From positions 327,429-391,428 of the forward strand of contig CAVWDE010000008.1 of NCBI GenBank assembly GCA_963753685.1: a DNA stretch of 64,000 nt. The letters are read 5' to 3'. The position numbers and the translations under genes are program-made. How positions within the stretch are numbered: position 1 is the stretch's first letter; every line of letters starts with the position of its first letter. Positions 25,598-34,131 of the stretch are shown here, one piece after another. The notes below the pieces were generated by a model. The model did not search any database. It saw only the letters and a program-made list of their open reading frames with translations, and had not been told where the DNA came from. Source of the stretch: DATAOG01 sp963753685 (lineage in GTDB: Bacteria > Pseudomonadota > Alphaproteobacteria > Geminicoccales > Geminicoccaceae).

Positions 25598-26585
25598 TCA
25601 GGCCTCGCGCCAGCGGTGGCAGGCGACCTGGTGGCCGGGCCCCACCTCCTCGACCGCTGGCACCTCGTCGGCACAGCGCTGGATCGCGAGCCGGCAGCGG
25701 GTGCGGAACACGCAGCCCGACGGTGGTGCCAGCGGCGAGGGCAGATCGCCCGCCAGTGCGAGGTGCTGCTTCTGGCGCTCGAGCCTGGGGTCCGGGATCG
25801 GCACCGCCGAGATCAGCGCTCTGGTGTAGGGATGGCGCGGCCTGGCGTACAGCATGTCGCGGCCCGCGACCTCCATCATCCGGCCGAGGTAGAGCACGAG
25901 GACGCGGTGGCTGATGTGGCGGACCACTGCCAGGTCGTGGCTGATGAACAGCAGCGCCAGACCGAACTCGCGCTGCAGGCGCATCAGAAGGTTGATGATC
26001 TGCGCCTGGATCGAGACGTCGAGCGCCGAAACCGGCTCGTCGCAGACGATCAGCCTGGGCTTGAGGATCATCGCCCGGGCGACCCCGATCCGCTGGCACT
26101 GGCCGCCCGAGAACTCGTGCGGATAGCGGTTGATCATCTGCGGGGCAAGGCCGGTCCTGGCGAGCATGTCCCGGACCCGCGCCCGCACCTTTGCGCGCGC
26201 GAGCCCGGGCTCGTGGGCGAGCAGCGGCTCGGCGATGCTGTCGCCGATGGTCATGCGCGGGTCGAGCGCGGCGAGCGGGTCCTGGAACACCATCTGCATC
26301 GCACGCCGGTGCCGGCGCAGGGCCTCCGGCGCGAGCGCCGCGAGGTCCTGGCCGAGCCAGACCACCCGGCCTGCGGTCGGCTCGATCAGACGCAGGATCG
26401 CGCGCCCGAGGGTCGACTTGCCGCAGCCCGAACTCGCCGACGATGCCGAGCGTCTCGCCGGCGGCGAGCGCGAAGCTCACGCCATCGACCGCCTTGAGCG
26501 CCAGCCGGCGCCGGCGCAGCAGGCCGCCGACCGCGACCCCGAAGTGCACGGCCAGATCCTCGACCGCGAGCAAGGGCGCGCTCAC
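25598..26585 (-). pseudogene. oppF: Oligopeptide ABC transporter ATPase OppF, one-base frameshift
   Basis: Reads from GTG 26585, overlapping the oppD stop by four bases, to the stop at 25598. The N-terminal frame gives 'LKAVDGVSFALAAGETLGIVGE'; the next frame resumes within Walker A, and the rest (signature YPHEFSGGQCQRIG, Walker B LIVCDEPVSALD, C-terminal GCVFRTRC) is strongly OppF-like. The frame break is at about 26435, where GAGTTCGGGC would need to be GAGTCGGGC to give GESGCGKST. With that T removed the gene is 329 codons. It energises the Opp importer. The Walker A break would inactivate the protein if real. Confidence 0.85.
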
Positions 26586-27548
26586 GGCAGCCGTTCCCGA
26601 TGGCAGGCCTTCCGGCGAGCATCCGCAAAGCCGCGCAGCTCCGGCCGCTCGGCGCAGGGCTCGAAGGCGAACTCGCAGCGGGCGCGGAACGCGCAGCCGG
26701 CGGGCAGGGCCTGGAGGTTGGGCGGCTGGCCCGGAATCGCGCTGAGCTCGCCCCCCATGGCCGCGTCGAGCCGCGGCATCGAGCGCAGGAGGCCCCGCGT
26801 GTAGGGATGCTGCGGGTCCTCGAAGACCGGCACGGCCGGGCCCTCCTCGACGATCCGTCCGGCGTACATCACCAGCACCCGATCCGCGAGGCCGGCGACC
26901 ACGCCGAGGTCGTGGGTGATCAGCACGATCGCCATGCCGAGCTCGCGCTGGAGCTGGCGCAAAAGCTCCAGGATCTGCGCCTGCACGGTGACGTCGAGCG
27001 CGGTCGTCGGCTCGTCCGCGATCAGGAGCTCCGGCGCGCACAGCAGGGCGGTCGCGATCATCACCCGCTGGCGCATGCCGCCCGAGAACTCGTGCGGATA
27101 GAGATCGATCCGCTGGCGCGCGGCCGGGATGCCGACCCGCTCCAGCAGCTCGAGCGCGCGCCGGCGCGCGGCCTGCTCGCTCAGGCCCCGATGCTCGACC
27201 AGGACCTCGGTCATCTGGCGCGCGATCTTGAGGTGAGGATTGAGCGAGGTCATCGGGTCCTGGAAGACCATCGCGAGCTTGACGCCCCGGACCCTGTTCA
27301 GCTGCCGGGCCGGCAGGCCGAGCAGCTCCTGGCCGCGAAAGCGGGCGCTGCCGGTGCAGCGGCCGTTGCCGCGCGAGCAGCCCCATGACCGAGAGGAAGG
27401 CCTGGGTCTTGCCCGAGCCGCTCTCGCCGACCACGCCGACGCTCTCGCCCGCCTCGATCCTGAAGCTCACATCGCTGACCGCCGCGACCTCGCCATCCGG
27501 CGTCGCGAACCGGGCTGTCAGATGTTCGACCTCGAGAACGGCAGCCAT
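26582..27548 (-). pseudogene. oppD: Oligopeptide ABC transporter ATPase OppD, one-base frameshift
   Basis: The N-terminus (LTARFATPDGEVAAVSDVSF, Walker A GESGSGKTQ, MGLLA) and the remainder (NGRCTGSARFRGQELLGLP, QDPMTSLNPHLKIA, signature YPHEFSGGMRQR, Walker B LLIADEPTTALD, C-terminal AGCAFRARCEF) lie in two frames that meet near 27380 (GCGCGGCAAC). Deleting one base gives 322 codons collinear with E. coli OppD, including its 'MGLLATNGR' junction. It is coupled to oppF by a GTGA overlap. The operon partners oppABC lie about 2.9 kb upstream on the same strand. OppD is a nucleotide-binding subunit at the inner membrane. Confidence 0.85.
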
Positions 27549-27730
27549 TCTCCGGGCGACCTCGATCCTCGTTGGCGCGCCAGTCTAACCCGCCCGCCGG
27601 CCGCTGGCGCCCCATTTGCGATCCCGCTCTCTCTTGCCCTGGCGCCCGCGCACAAGGGTCGGCCTGTTGCCTGGCAGGACTTCGATCGCATATCGGTGAT
27701 TGCCCTCAGGTCGAGAAGGAGACCACGCTT

Positions 27731-27925
27731 GTGTCGAATCCATGGCTAAGCCTATGGCTCAGCGCCGCCAACAGCTGGGCGGGTGCCGCGCGCGGCTTCT
27801 GGACCGCAGAGCTGCGCCGGCAGCAATCGGCGATGATCGATGAGATGATCCGCCAGACCCTGCGCTTCTGGACGCAGGCTCTAGGGGCGCCGGCTGCCGA
27901 TCGGAAGCCCAGGCGCCACCGCTGA
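27731..27925 (+). CDS. Small conserved protein of unknown function
   Basis: 64 residues from GTG 27731, with AAGGAGA about ten bases upstream. The sequence 'NPWLSLWLSAANSWAGAARGFWTAELRRQQSAMIDEMIRQ' is an amphipathic, Trp-rich helix followed by a basic tail (KPRRHR). This pattern resembles short phasin-like or granule-associated proteins of alphaproteobacteria, but the match is only by impression. It is divergent from oppD and upstream of the VapBC-like pair. Confidence 0.55.
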   Translation: MSNPWLSLWLSAANSWAGAARGFWTAELRRQQSAMIDEMIRQTLRFWTQALGAPAADRKPRRHR

Positions 27926-28012
27926 GTCGGCCGCCGTCCGGAGGGCCGGTGACGGGCTCACCTTGACGTGGTGAGTTTTTCTGATCTAGTCTGACCAGGT
28001 CAGGAGGCGCGA

Positions 28013-28274
28013 TTGGAAGTCAACGTTTACGCCGCCAAGACCCACCTGTCCCGGCTGATCGATCAAGCGAACGCCGGCGAGGAGGTGGTCATCACCCGGC
28101 ACGGCCGGCCGGTGGCGCGGCTGGTGCCGGCTGGGCGGCGAGAGCCGCGCGTCGCCCGGCCTGCTCGAAGGCCAGGGATACTGGATCGCCGACGACTTCG
28201 ATGCGCCGCTGCCGGACGATCTGCTCGATCTGTTTGAAGGCCGGGTCAAAGAACCGGGCACCGAGGGGCCGTGA
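28013..28274 (+). pseudogene. Phd/YefM-type antitoxin, one-base frameshift
   Basis: TTG start at 28013 with AGGAGG five bases upstream. The first 44 residues are a classic Phd/YefM DNA-binding domain (VYAAKTHLSRLIDQANAGEEVVITRHGRPVARLVPAG). The frame then changes at the GGG near 28133-28135; removing one G continues into 'LLEGQGYWIADDFDAPLPDDLLDLF', the toxin-binding tail expected for partners of PIN toxins. The corrected gene has 87 codons and ends at TGA 28272-28274, overlapping the toxin's GTG at 28271. If the frameshift is real the toxin would lose its antidote, so a sequence error is likely. Confidence 0.8.
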
Positions 28275-28651
28275 GCCTGCTCCTCGATACTCATCCCTTT
28301 GTCTGGTTCCTGCTCGATCCCAAGCGCATCCCCACGCGTCTGATGACGCTCCTGACCGATCCGAGCCGGATCGTTCACGTCAGCGCGGTCGCGATCTGGG
28401 AGGCGACGATCAAGACCGGCCTCGGCAAGCTCAACCTACCGCTCGACCGGCTCGAGGCGACGATCGCCGCGGCCGGCTTCACGGTGTTGCCCGTGACCGC
28501 GGCGCATGCGCTCGAGGTGCGGCACCTGCCGCCGCTGCACCGCGATCCCTTCGATCGTCTGCTGATCGCCCAGGCCCGCTACGAGAAGTTGACCCTGGTG
28601 ACCTGCGACGCTGCGATCCGCCGCTATCCGGTCCGCACGCTCTGGGATTGA
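28271..28651 (+). CDS. PIN-domain toxin, VapC family
   Basis: 126-residue PIN-domain ribonuclease. It opens 'LLLDTHPFVWFLLDP' with the first metal-binding Asp, has Glu in 'SAVAIWEATIKTGLGKL', and the late Asp in 'HRDPFDRLLIAQA' and 'LVTCDAAIRRY'. The GTG start overlaps the antitoxin stop (GTGA), the standard arrangement. It is expected to cleave specific RNAs when released from the antitoxin. It lies between oppD and ppk2 in the block that separates the opp genes. Confidence 0.88.
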   Translation: MSLLLDTHPFVWFLLDPKRIPTRLMTLLTDPSRIVHVSAVAIWEATIKTGLGKLNLPLDRLEATIAAAGFTVLPVTAAHALEVRHLPPLHRDPFDRLLIAQARYEKLTLVTCDAAIRRYPVRTLWD

Positions 28652-28753
28652 GCCGAGCCAGATCCATCCGCAACCAGCCGCCCTGAGCGACCGGATTTGC
28701 GGGGGTACTGGCTGCACGCCGCCCTGCTCGCCCGCAAGCTCGGACCGGCCCAG

Positions 28754-29611
28754 TCAGTAGAGATTGGGCACCACGTGCATCGCCTCGAGGCCGTCCTGCA
28801 CGCCCTTCGGCCGCGGCTCGGCTTTCGGCAGCTTGGGCAGGTCGAGGCTGGTTTTCTCGTACGGGATCTGGCTCAGCATATGGCTGATCAGGTTGAGGCG
28901 CGCCCGGCGCTGGTCGTTGGAAGGAACGATGTACCACGGGGCGTAGGTGGTGTCGGTCGCCCGGATCATCTCCTGGTAGGCCTTGGTATAGGCCCACCAG
29001 CGCCGGACCGATTCGGTATCCATCGGGCTCAGCTTCCAGTGCTTGACCGGCTCGGTGACCCGCGACTCGAACCGGCGCCGCTGCTCGCCCTGACTGACGT
29101 CGAGAAAATACTTCAGCAGGATGATGCCGTTGTCGATGATCTCGCGCTCGAATTGGGGTGTGACCTGCAGGAACCGCAAGCTCTCCTCTTCGGTGCAAAA
29201 GCCCATGACGCGCTCGACCCCGGCCCGGTTGTACCAGGAGCGGTCGAACAGGATGACCTCGCCGGCGGCCGGGAAGTGCGCCATGTAGCGCTGGCTGTAG
29301 AGCTGCGTCTTCTCACGGTCCGAGGGCTTGGGCAGGGCGACATGCTTAAAGACCCGCGGGCTGGTGCGCTCGGTGATGCGACTGATCACGCCGCCCTTGC
29401 CGGCGGTATCGCGGCCCTCGAAGACGACGATGATCCGGGCGCCCGCAGCCACCGCCCAGGCCTGCAGCCGCGTGAGCTCGACCTGCAGCTTGGGGAGCTC
29501 CCGCTCGAAGTCCTTGCGCGCCATCTTCGGCGGGCGCGCGTCACTGCCGGCGACCGCCTCGGCGGCCTCGAGCTCGTGTTTGATCTTGGTCTTGCCCTTG
29601 CTCTTGGCCAT
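28754..29611 (-). CDS. ppk2: Polyphosphate kinase 2
   Basis: 285 residues, single-domain PPK2. Walker A GRDTAGKGG is at 66-74; the lid/Walker B region contains 'ILFDRSWYNRAGVERVMGF', followed by 'FLQVTPQFEREI' and 'KYFLDVSQGEQRRRFESR'. The length and motifs fit class I enzymes, which use polyphosphate to phosphorylate nucleoside diphosphates (or the reverse). A Lys-rich N-terminus precedes the domain. ATG 29611 gives the usual family length. It lies in the insert between oppC and oppD, flanked by TA genes. Confidence 0.94.
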   Translation of the reverse strand: MAKSKGKTKIKHELEAAEAVAGSDARPPKMARKDFERELPKLQVELTRLQAWAVAAGARIIVVFEGRDTAGKGGVISRITERTSPRVFKHVALPKPSDREKTQLYSQRYMAHFPAAGEVILFDRSWYNRAGVERVMGFCTEEESLRFLQVTPQFEREIIDNGIILLKYFLDVSQGEQRRRFESRVTEPVKHWKLSPMDTESVRRWWAYTKAYQEMIRATDTTYAPWYIVPSNDQRRARLNLISHMLSQIPYEKTSLDLPKLPKAEPRPKGVQDGLEAMHVVPNLY

Positions 29612-29739
29612 CACGCCCACCCCGTCGCTGCCCCGATCGCCATCAGCCGCGCCAGTGTGCTCACCGCAGTCTCTCCCGGCAAGTCCATAGCGCTGCGATC
29701 CAGTTGGCGCCACGCGGTCGAGCGCAAATCTCGGTCTCC

Positions 29740-30162
29740 CTAGTTTGCAGCCCACGGATCGACAAGGACAATCCCGAGGTTCGCGAAATGCCGCGCATTG
29801 CGGGTCGCCAGCGTCGCGCGTCGGGCAGCGACGATGCCTGCGATCTGGGCATCGCGGATCTCGACCGGCCGGCCGGCCCGTCGCTGGCGGGCTGCAATCA
29901 GCGCCGCCTCGCGCGCGGCCTGCTGCTCGAACGGCAGAATGCGGCCTTCGAAGTCCTCGACCAGCGCCCGGGCGAAGGCGTCTTCGAGCCGGCGGCGCCG
30001 GCGTCCCGGCGTGAGCAGCTCCAGGCCGAACTGGATCTCGAACACGCTCACTGCGGTGGTCCAGGCCGAGTCCGAGGGCTGACGGTCGAGCCATTCGACC
30101 ACGACCGGGTCAACCTCCTGCCGCATCAGGGCGGAGATCACGTTGGTATCGAGGACGATCAT
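29740..30162 (-). CDS. PIN-domain toxin, FitB-like
   Basis: 140 residues: 'MIVLDTNVISALMR' (first catalytic Asp), 'TTAVSVFEIQFGLELL' with the conserved Glu, and 'VEIRDAQIAGIVAARRATLATRNARHFANLGI' carrying the remaining acidic residues, ending 'LVDPWA'. This is the FitB/VapC subgroup found with RHH antitoxins. The start overlaps the antitoxin stop by four bases. It is expected to be a Mg2+-dependent RNase restrained by the antitoxin. Confidence 0.9.
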   Translation of the reverse strand: MIVLDTNVISALMRQEVDPVVVEWLDRQPSDSAWTTAVSVFEIQFGLELLTPGRRRRRLEDAFARALVEDFEGRILPFEQQAAREAALIAARQRRAGRPVEIRDAQIAGIVAARRATLATRNARHFANLGIVLVDPWAAN

Positions 30163-30407
30163 TCCTCGAAGGTCGCCGGCTCCGCCGTCTCGCCGCGCAA
30201 CTCGGGCAGCTCGCCCTCGAGCCCGATGCCGGCGAAGCGCGCCCGCAGACGACTGCCGAGGGGCGTTTTCGCAACGTCCTCATCTCTTACGGCGTTGCGC
30301 AGGATTTCACGGACCTCCTCCTCGGTGCTACGCCCGTGCCGCCGCGCGCGGCGCTGCAGGCGCGCCTTCACGTCATCTTCCAGATTGCGGACCACGAGCT
30401 GAGCCAT
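30159..30407 (-). CDS. FitA-like ribbon-helix-helix antitoxin
   Basis: 82 residues with an N-terminal ribbon-helix-helix DNA-binding domain (QLVVRNLEDDVKARLQRRARRHGRSTEEEVREIL) and a toxin-binding acidic tail. Two in-frame ATGs compete; 30407 is chosen because AGGAG lies seven bases upstream, while the one at 30413 is too close to it. A 36-bp near-perfect palindrome covers the Shine-Dalgarno and the region just upstream, matching the autoregulatory operator layout of FitAB. Confidence 0.88.
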   Translation of the reverse strand: MAQLVVRNLEDDVKARLQRRARRHGRSTEEEVREILRNAVRDEDVAKTPLGSRLRARFAGIGLEGELPELRGETAEPATFEE

Positions 30408-30414
30408 TGCCATT

Positions 30415-30450
30415 CTCCTGTCCTCGATATCACGATATCGAAAACAGGAG
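30415..30450. promoter_or_regulatory. 36-bp palindrome, likely autoregulatory operator of FitAB-like pair
   Basis: Left arm CTCCTGT + TCGATATC and right arm GATATCGA + ACAGGAG are exact reverse complements around a central AC, with only two mismatched positions per side (30422-30423 against 30442-30443). The palindrome ends eight bases before the antitoxin ATG and contains its Shine-Dalgarno. In Neisseria, FitA binds a 36-bp inverted repeat in its own promoter, so an operator is likely. In RNA the same sequence could hide the ribosome site. The palindrome is seen; binding is inferred. Confidence 0.75.
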
Positions 30451-30471
30451 AGCCGTTCAAGCCTCACTGCA

Positions 30472-31368
30472 CTACCGGTCCTTGGGGTCGAGGGCGTCGC
30501 GCAGGCCGTCGCCGATGAAGTTGAAGCAGAACAGGGTCACGGCCAGGAAGGTCGCGGGGAAGATCAGCAGCCAGGGGGCGGATTCCATCTGGGCGGCGCC
30601 CTCCGAGATCAGGACGCCCCAGGAGGTCAGCGGCTCCTGCACGCCGAGGCCGAGAAAACTGAGGAAGGATTCAGTCAGGATCACCTGGGGCACGGTCAGG
30701 GTGACGTAGATCACCACGGGCCCGAGCACGTTCGGGATGATGTGGCGGGTCACGATCTTGCGGTTGGGGACGCCGGCGGCGCGCGCGGCCTCGATGAACT
30801 CCTTGGCCTTCACCGAGAGCGTCTGGCCACGCACGATCCGGGCCATGGTCAGCCACTCGATCGCCCCGATCGCGATGAAAATGAGGAAAAAATGGCGGCC
30901 GAACACGACCATCAGCAGGATCACGAAGAACATGAAGGGCAGCGAGTACATGACGTCGACGAAGCGCATCATCAGATTGTCGATGCGGCCGCCGACGTAG
31001 CCCGCGACCGCCCCGAAGGTGACGCCGATCACGAGGCTGACCGCGGTCGCGAGCAGGCCGACCAGGAGCGAGACCCGGCCGCCGTAGAGGGTGCGCACGA
31101 ACAGATCGCGGCCGTTGCCGTCGGTCCCGAACCAATGGCCGGTAGCAAAGTCGGGCGGCATCTGGATCCGGTCCCAGAAGACCTCGTCGTAGGCGTAGGG
31201 GCTGAGCCAGGGAGCGAGCAGGGCGAGCAGCGCGATGATCCCCAGCACGACCATCGCGACCACCGCCGCCCGGTTGCGCAACAGCCGCCGGCGGGCGTCC
31301 TGCCAGAGCGAGCGGCCCTCGACCTCGGCTGCCGCTTCGAGCGCCTCCGGGCGGAACGCCACGCTCAT
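30472..31368 (-). CDS. oppC: Oligopeptide ABC transporter permease OppC
   Basis: 298 residues, six transmembrane segments. It has the OppC/DppC N-terminus with a basic juxtamembrane 'SLWQDARRRLLRNRAAVVAMVVLG' and the periplasmic 'HWFGTDGNGRDLFVRTLYGGRVS' loop. The EAA-like coupling loop reads FIEAARAAGVPNRKIVTRHIIPNVLGPV, and the C-terminus 'FCFNFIGDGLRDALDPKDR' is nearly identical in form to E. coli OppC. It overlaps oppB by four bases. It is the last gene before the insert separating it from oppD. Confidence 0.93.
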   Translation of the reverse strand: MSVAFRPEALEAAAEVEGRSLWQDARRRLLRNRAAVVAMVVLGIIALLALLAPWLSPYAYDEVFWDRIQMPPDFATGHWFGTDGNGRDLFVRTLYGGRVSLLVGLLATAVSLVIGVTFGAVAGYVGGRIDNLMMRFVDVMYSLPFMFFVILLMVVFGRHFFLIFIAIGAIEWLTMARIVRGQTLSVKAKEFIEAARAAGVPNRKIVTRHIIPNVLGPVVIYVTLTVPQVILTESFLSFLGLGVQEPLTSWGVLISEGAAQMESAPWLLIFPATFLAVTLFCFNFIGDGLRDALDPKDR

Positions 31369-32288
31369 CGCTGCTGCACCTTGGGATCGAGCAGGCCGTA
31401 GAGCAGGTCGACCGCGAGGTTGAGCAGGATGATCAGCACCGCATAGGTGATCACCGTGCCCATCACCAAAGTATAGTCGCGGTTCAGCGCCCCCTGGACG
31501 AAGTAGCGGCCGATCCCGGGAATCCCGAAAATCGTCTCGATCACCACCGAGCCGGTGACCAGCTGGGCGGTCGCCGGGCCGAGGTAGGAGACCACGGGCA
31601 AAAGGGCGCCCTTGAGCGCGTGGCGGACGACCACGACGCGCTCGCGCAGACCCTTGGCACGCGCCGTCCGGATGTAGTTGGCGTGCAGCACCTCGATCAT
31701 GCTGCCGCGGGTCAGGCGCGCGATGTAGGCGATCTGGGGCAGCGCCAGCGCGATCACCGGCAGGACGAGGTTCGAGGGCGCGCCGCCGTTCCAGCCGGCG
31801 ACCGGCAGCCAGCGCAGCCAGACCCCGAAGACCAGGGTCAGGAGCGGCGCCATGACGAAGTTCGGGATCGTGATCCCGGTCATCGCGCTCGCCATGACGG
31901 CGTGGTCGTAGCCGGTGTTCTGGCGCAGCGCCGCGAGCGTGCCGAGCGTGATGCCGAGCAGGATCGCAAGGCCGATCGCAAGGCCGCCGACCTCGAGGCT
32001 GGCCGGAAAGCCGGTCGCCAGCAGCTCAGCCACCGTGAAGTCCCGGTATTTGAACGACGGCCCGAAGTCGCCGTGCAGCACGCCTGCCAGATAGTCGCGG
32101 TACTGCAGCAGCAGCGGCTGGTCGAGGTGGTAGGCCTTGAGGACGTTCTTCTCGATCTCGACCGGCAGCGCCCGCTCGCGATCGAACGGGCCGCCGGGGG
32201 CGATCCGCATCATGAAAAAGGCGACCGTGACGATCACCAGGAGGGTCGGGATGGCGGTCAGCAGGCGGCGGATGACGTAGGCGCCCAT
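31365..32288 (-). CDS. oppB: Oligopeptide ABC transporter permease OppB
   Basis: 307 residues. The N-terminus is collinear with E. coli OppB (IRRLLTAIPTLLVIVTVAFFMMRIAPGGPF) and includes the 'GDFGPSFKYRDFTVAELLATGFP' periplasmic segment diagnostic of OppB. The coupling loop is TRGSMIEVLHANYIRTARAKGLRERVVVVRHALKGALLPV. It pairs with OppC in the inner membrane. It lies 54 bp after oppA, separated by a hairpin. Confidence 0.94.
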   Translation of the reverse strand: MGAYVIRRLLTAIPTLLVIVTVAFFMMRIAPGGPFDRERALPVEIEKNVLKAYHLDQPLLLQYRDYLAGVLHGDFGPSFKYRDFTVAELLATGFPASLEVGGLAIGLAILLGITLGTLAALRQNTGYDHAVMASAMTGITIPNFVMAPLLTLVFGVWLRWLPVAGWNGGAPSNLVLPVIALALPQIAYIARLTRGSMIEVLHANYIRTARAKGLRERVVVVRHALKGALLPVVSYLGPATAQLVTGSVVIETIFGIPGIGRYFVQGALNRDYTLVMGTVITYAVLIILLNLAVDLLYGLLDPKVQQR

Positions 32289-32319
32289 GGGGGCGGTTGG
32301 CCTTGCCGATTCCGAAGGC

Positions 32320-32339
32320 GCGGGCGCGGCGCCGCCCGC
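32320..32339 (-). repeat. GC-rich hairpin between oppA and oppB
   Basis: GCGGGCG at 32320-32326 pairs with CGCCCGC at 32333-32339 around six bases, just after the oppA stop codon. There is no U-tract. As in the first peptide importer of this window, a hairpin lies exactly between the binding-protein and permease genes, suggesting differential mRNA stability. This role is inferred. Confidence 0.5.
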
Positions 32340-32342
32340 CGC

Positions 32343-33947
32343 TCAGCGCTCGAGGCTGAGGTAGCGGGTGCGATGGATGTCCTTGGTGTTGTCGACCCAG
32401 CCCTTGACCGAGTTCGCGACCAGGTCCTTGGAGACGTAGTAGAAGATCGGGATGTTGGGCATGTCGGTCATCGCGACCGCCTCGGCCTGGTGGAGCAGCT
32501 GGGCGCGGGCCTTGAGGTCGGCGGTCCTGGAGGCCTCGGCCATGAAGCGGTCGAACGCCGGGCTGGCGTAGCCCGCGTAGTTCAGGACCCCGGTCGTGCT
32601 CTCCATCAGATAGAGGAAGTTCTGGGCGTCGTTGTAGTCGGCGATCCAGGCGGCGCGCGCGACCTGGAAGTTGCCCTGCTGAAGGTCGTTGTAGTGAACC
32701 TTGACCTCGCTGTTGAAGAGCTCGGTGTCGACCCCGAGCTGCTTCCACATGGCGGCGATGGCGATCGCGACCTTCTTGTGGGTCTCGGAGGTGTTGTAGC
32801 GGAGCGTCACCTTGAGCGGATGATCCGGGCCGAAGCCGGCGGCCGCGAGCAGCTGCTTGGCCTTGGCCAGACGATCCGGATAGGGCACCTCCTTCCAGTC
32901 GACGTAGGCGGGCTCGCCGTAGTTGCCGGTGCCGGGCGGCACGAAGCTGTAGGCGGGCAGCTCGCCGGTGCGCAGGATCTTGTCGGTGATCGCCGCGCGG
33001 TCGATCGCCATCGCCAGCGCCTGGCGCAGCCCCTGGTTGTCGAAGGGCGCCTTGCGGACATTGATCGCGTAATAATAGATGCCGAGATAGGGCGCGATCC
33101 GGGTTTCCTCGGGCAGGTTCTCCTTGAGCCAGTCGATCTGATCCGAGGCGAAGTCGTACTGGACGTCGATCTCGCCGGCGCGGAAGCGCTTGGTCGCGGC
33201 GTTGCGCTCCTCCGCCGGATAGAAGATGACGCTGTCGATCGCGACCTGGTCGGCGTCGTAAAAGGCCGGATTCTTGACCGACTTGATGTGGTCGTTGGGG
33301 ACCCACTCGACCACCGTATAGGGCCCGTTGCCGACGATGTTGCCGGGCTTGACCCAGTCCTTGCCGAGCTGTTCGACCTTGTGCCTGGGCACCGGGAAGG
33401 CGGTGTAGTGGGTCAGCTGCTCGAGGAAGTAGGGGGTCGGGCTCTCGAGGGTGACCTCGAGCGTCCTGGGACCCTGCGCGCGCACCCCGAGCTCGTCAGG
33501 GTCGGCGATCGCGCCCTCGTTGATCGGCTTGGCGTTCTTGATCGTGTACAGGAGCGAGGCGTACTCGGCGGCGGTCGCCGGGTCGAGGATGCGATGGAAC
33601 GCAAACAGGAAGTCGTCGGCGGTCACCGGCACGCCGTCGGACCAGGTGTGATCGCGCAGCTTGAAGGTGTAGACCAGACCGTCGTCGCTCACCTGCCAGC
33701 TCTCGGCGGCCCCTGGAATCACGCTGCCGTCGGCCGCCTCGGTGGTCAGGCCCAGGAACATGTCGCCGATGATCCGGTTCTCCCAGGTTCCGGTCACATG
33801 GTGCGGGTCGAGGGTGTCGGGCTCGCCGGAGTTGGCGATCCGGAGCTCGCTGGCATGGGCCGGCGCGCCCCCGAAACCCGGAACCAGACCCAGGGTCAGG
33901 ACCAGGCCGAGAACGGCCCGGCGCGCGCCGATGCGATCCGGCCACAT
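32343..33947 (-). CDS. oppA: Oligopeptide-binding protein OppA
   Basis: 534-residue family-5 periplasmic binding protein. ATG 33947 is preceded by GGAGGAGG and begins a Sec signal peptide (AVLGLVLTLGLVPGFGGAPAHA). The mature part has OppA-specific wording: 'NSGEPDTLDPHHVTGTWENRIIGDMFLGL', 'FAFHRILDPATAAEYASLLYTIKNA' and 'NGPYTVVEWVPNDHI'. It delivers oligopeptides to OppBC. Operon order oppA-oppB-oppC matches the E. coli operon, with oppDF displaced. Confidence 0.93.
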   Translation of the reverse strand: MWPDRIGARRAVLGLVLTLGLVPGFGGAPAHASELRIANSGEPDTLDPHHVTGTWENRIIGDMFLGLTTEAADGSVIPGAAESWQVSDDGLVYTFKLRDHTWSDGVPVTADDFLFAFHRILDPATAAEYASLLYTIKNAKPINEGAIADPDELGVRAQGPRTLEVTLESPTPYFLEQLTHYTAFPVPRHKVEQLGKDWVKPGNIVGNGPYTVVEWVPNDHIKSVKNPAFYDADQVAIDSVIFYPAEERNAATKRFRAGEIDVQYDFASDQIDWLKENLPEETRIAPYLGIYYYAINVRKAPFDNQGLRQALAMAIDRAAITDKILRTGELPAYSFVPPGTGNYGEPAYVDWKEVPYPDRLAKAKQLLAAAGFGPDHPLKVTLRYNTSETHKKVAIAIAAMWKQLGVDTELFNSEVKVHYNDLQQGNFQVARAAWIADYNDAQNFLYLMESTTGVLNYAGYASPAFDRFMAEASRTADLKARAQLLHQAEAVAMTDMPNIPIFYYVSKDLVANSVKGWVDNTKDIHRTRYLSLER

Positions 33948-34131
33948 GGCCAACCTCCTCCGCTGACCCGGCGCCGGCTCGCCGACGCGCGCATCAGGTG
34001 CAAGCTCGCCAAGGAATCTAGCACGCCCCGATACCGTCACAAACGCAAAGCGCGCAGTGGGCCTGAGGAACCCAGGAGGGCCTGGTTCAGGGTCGCGGAA
34101 CGGCGCCAGGGCCTGCCTTACGAGGCGTGGC

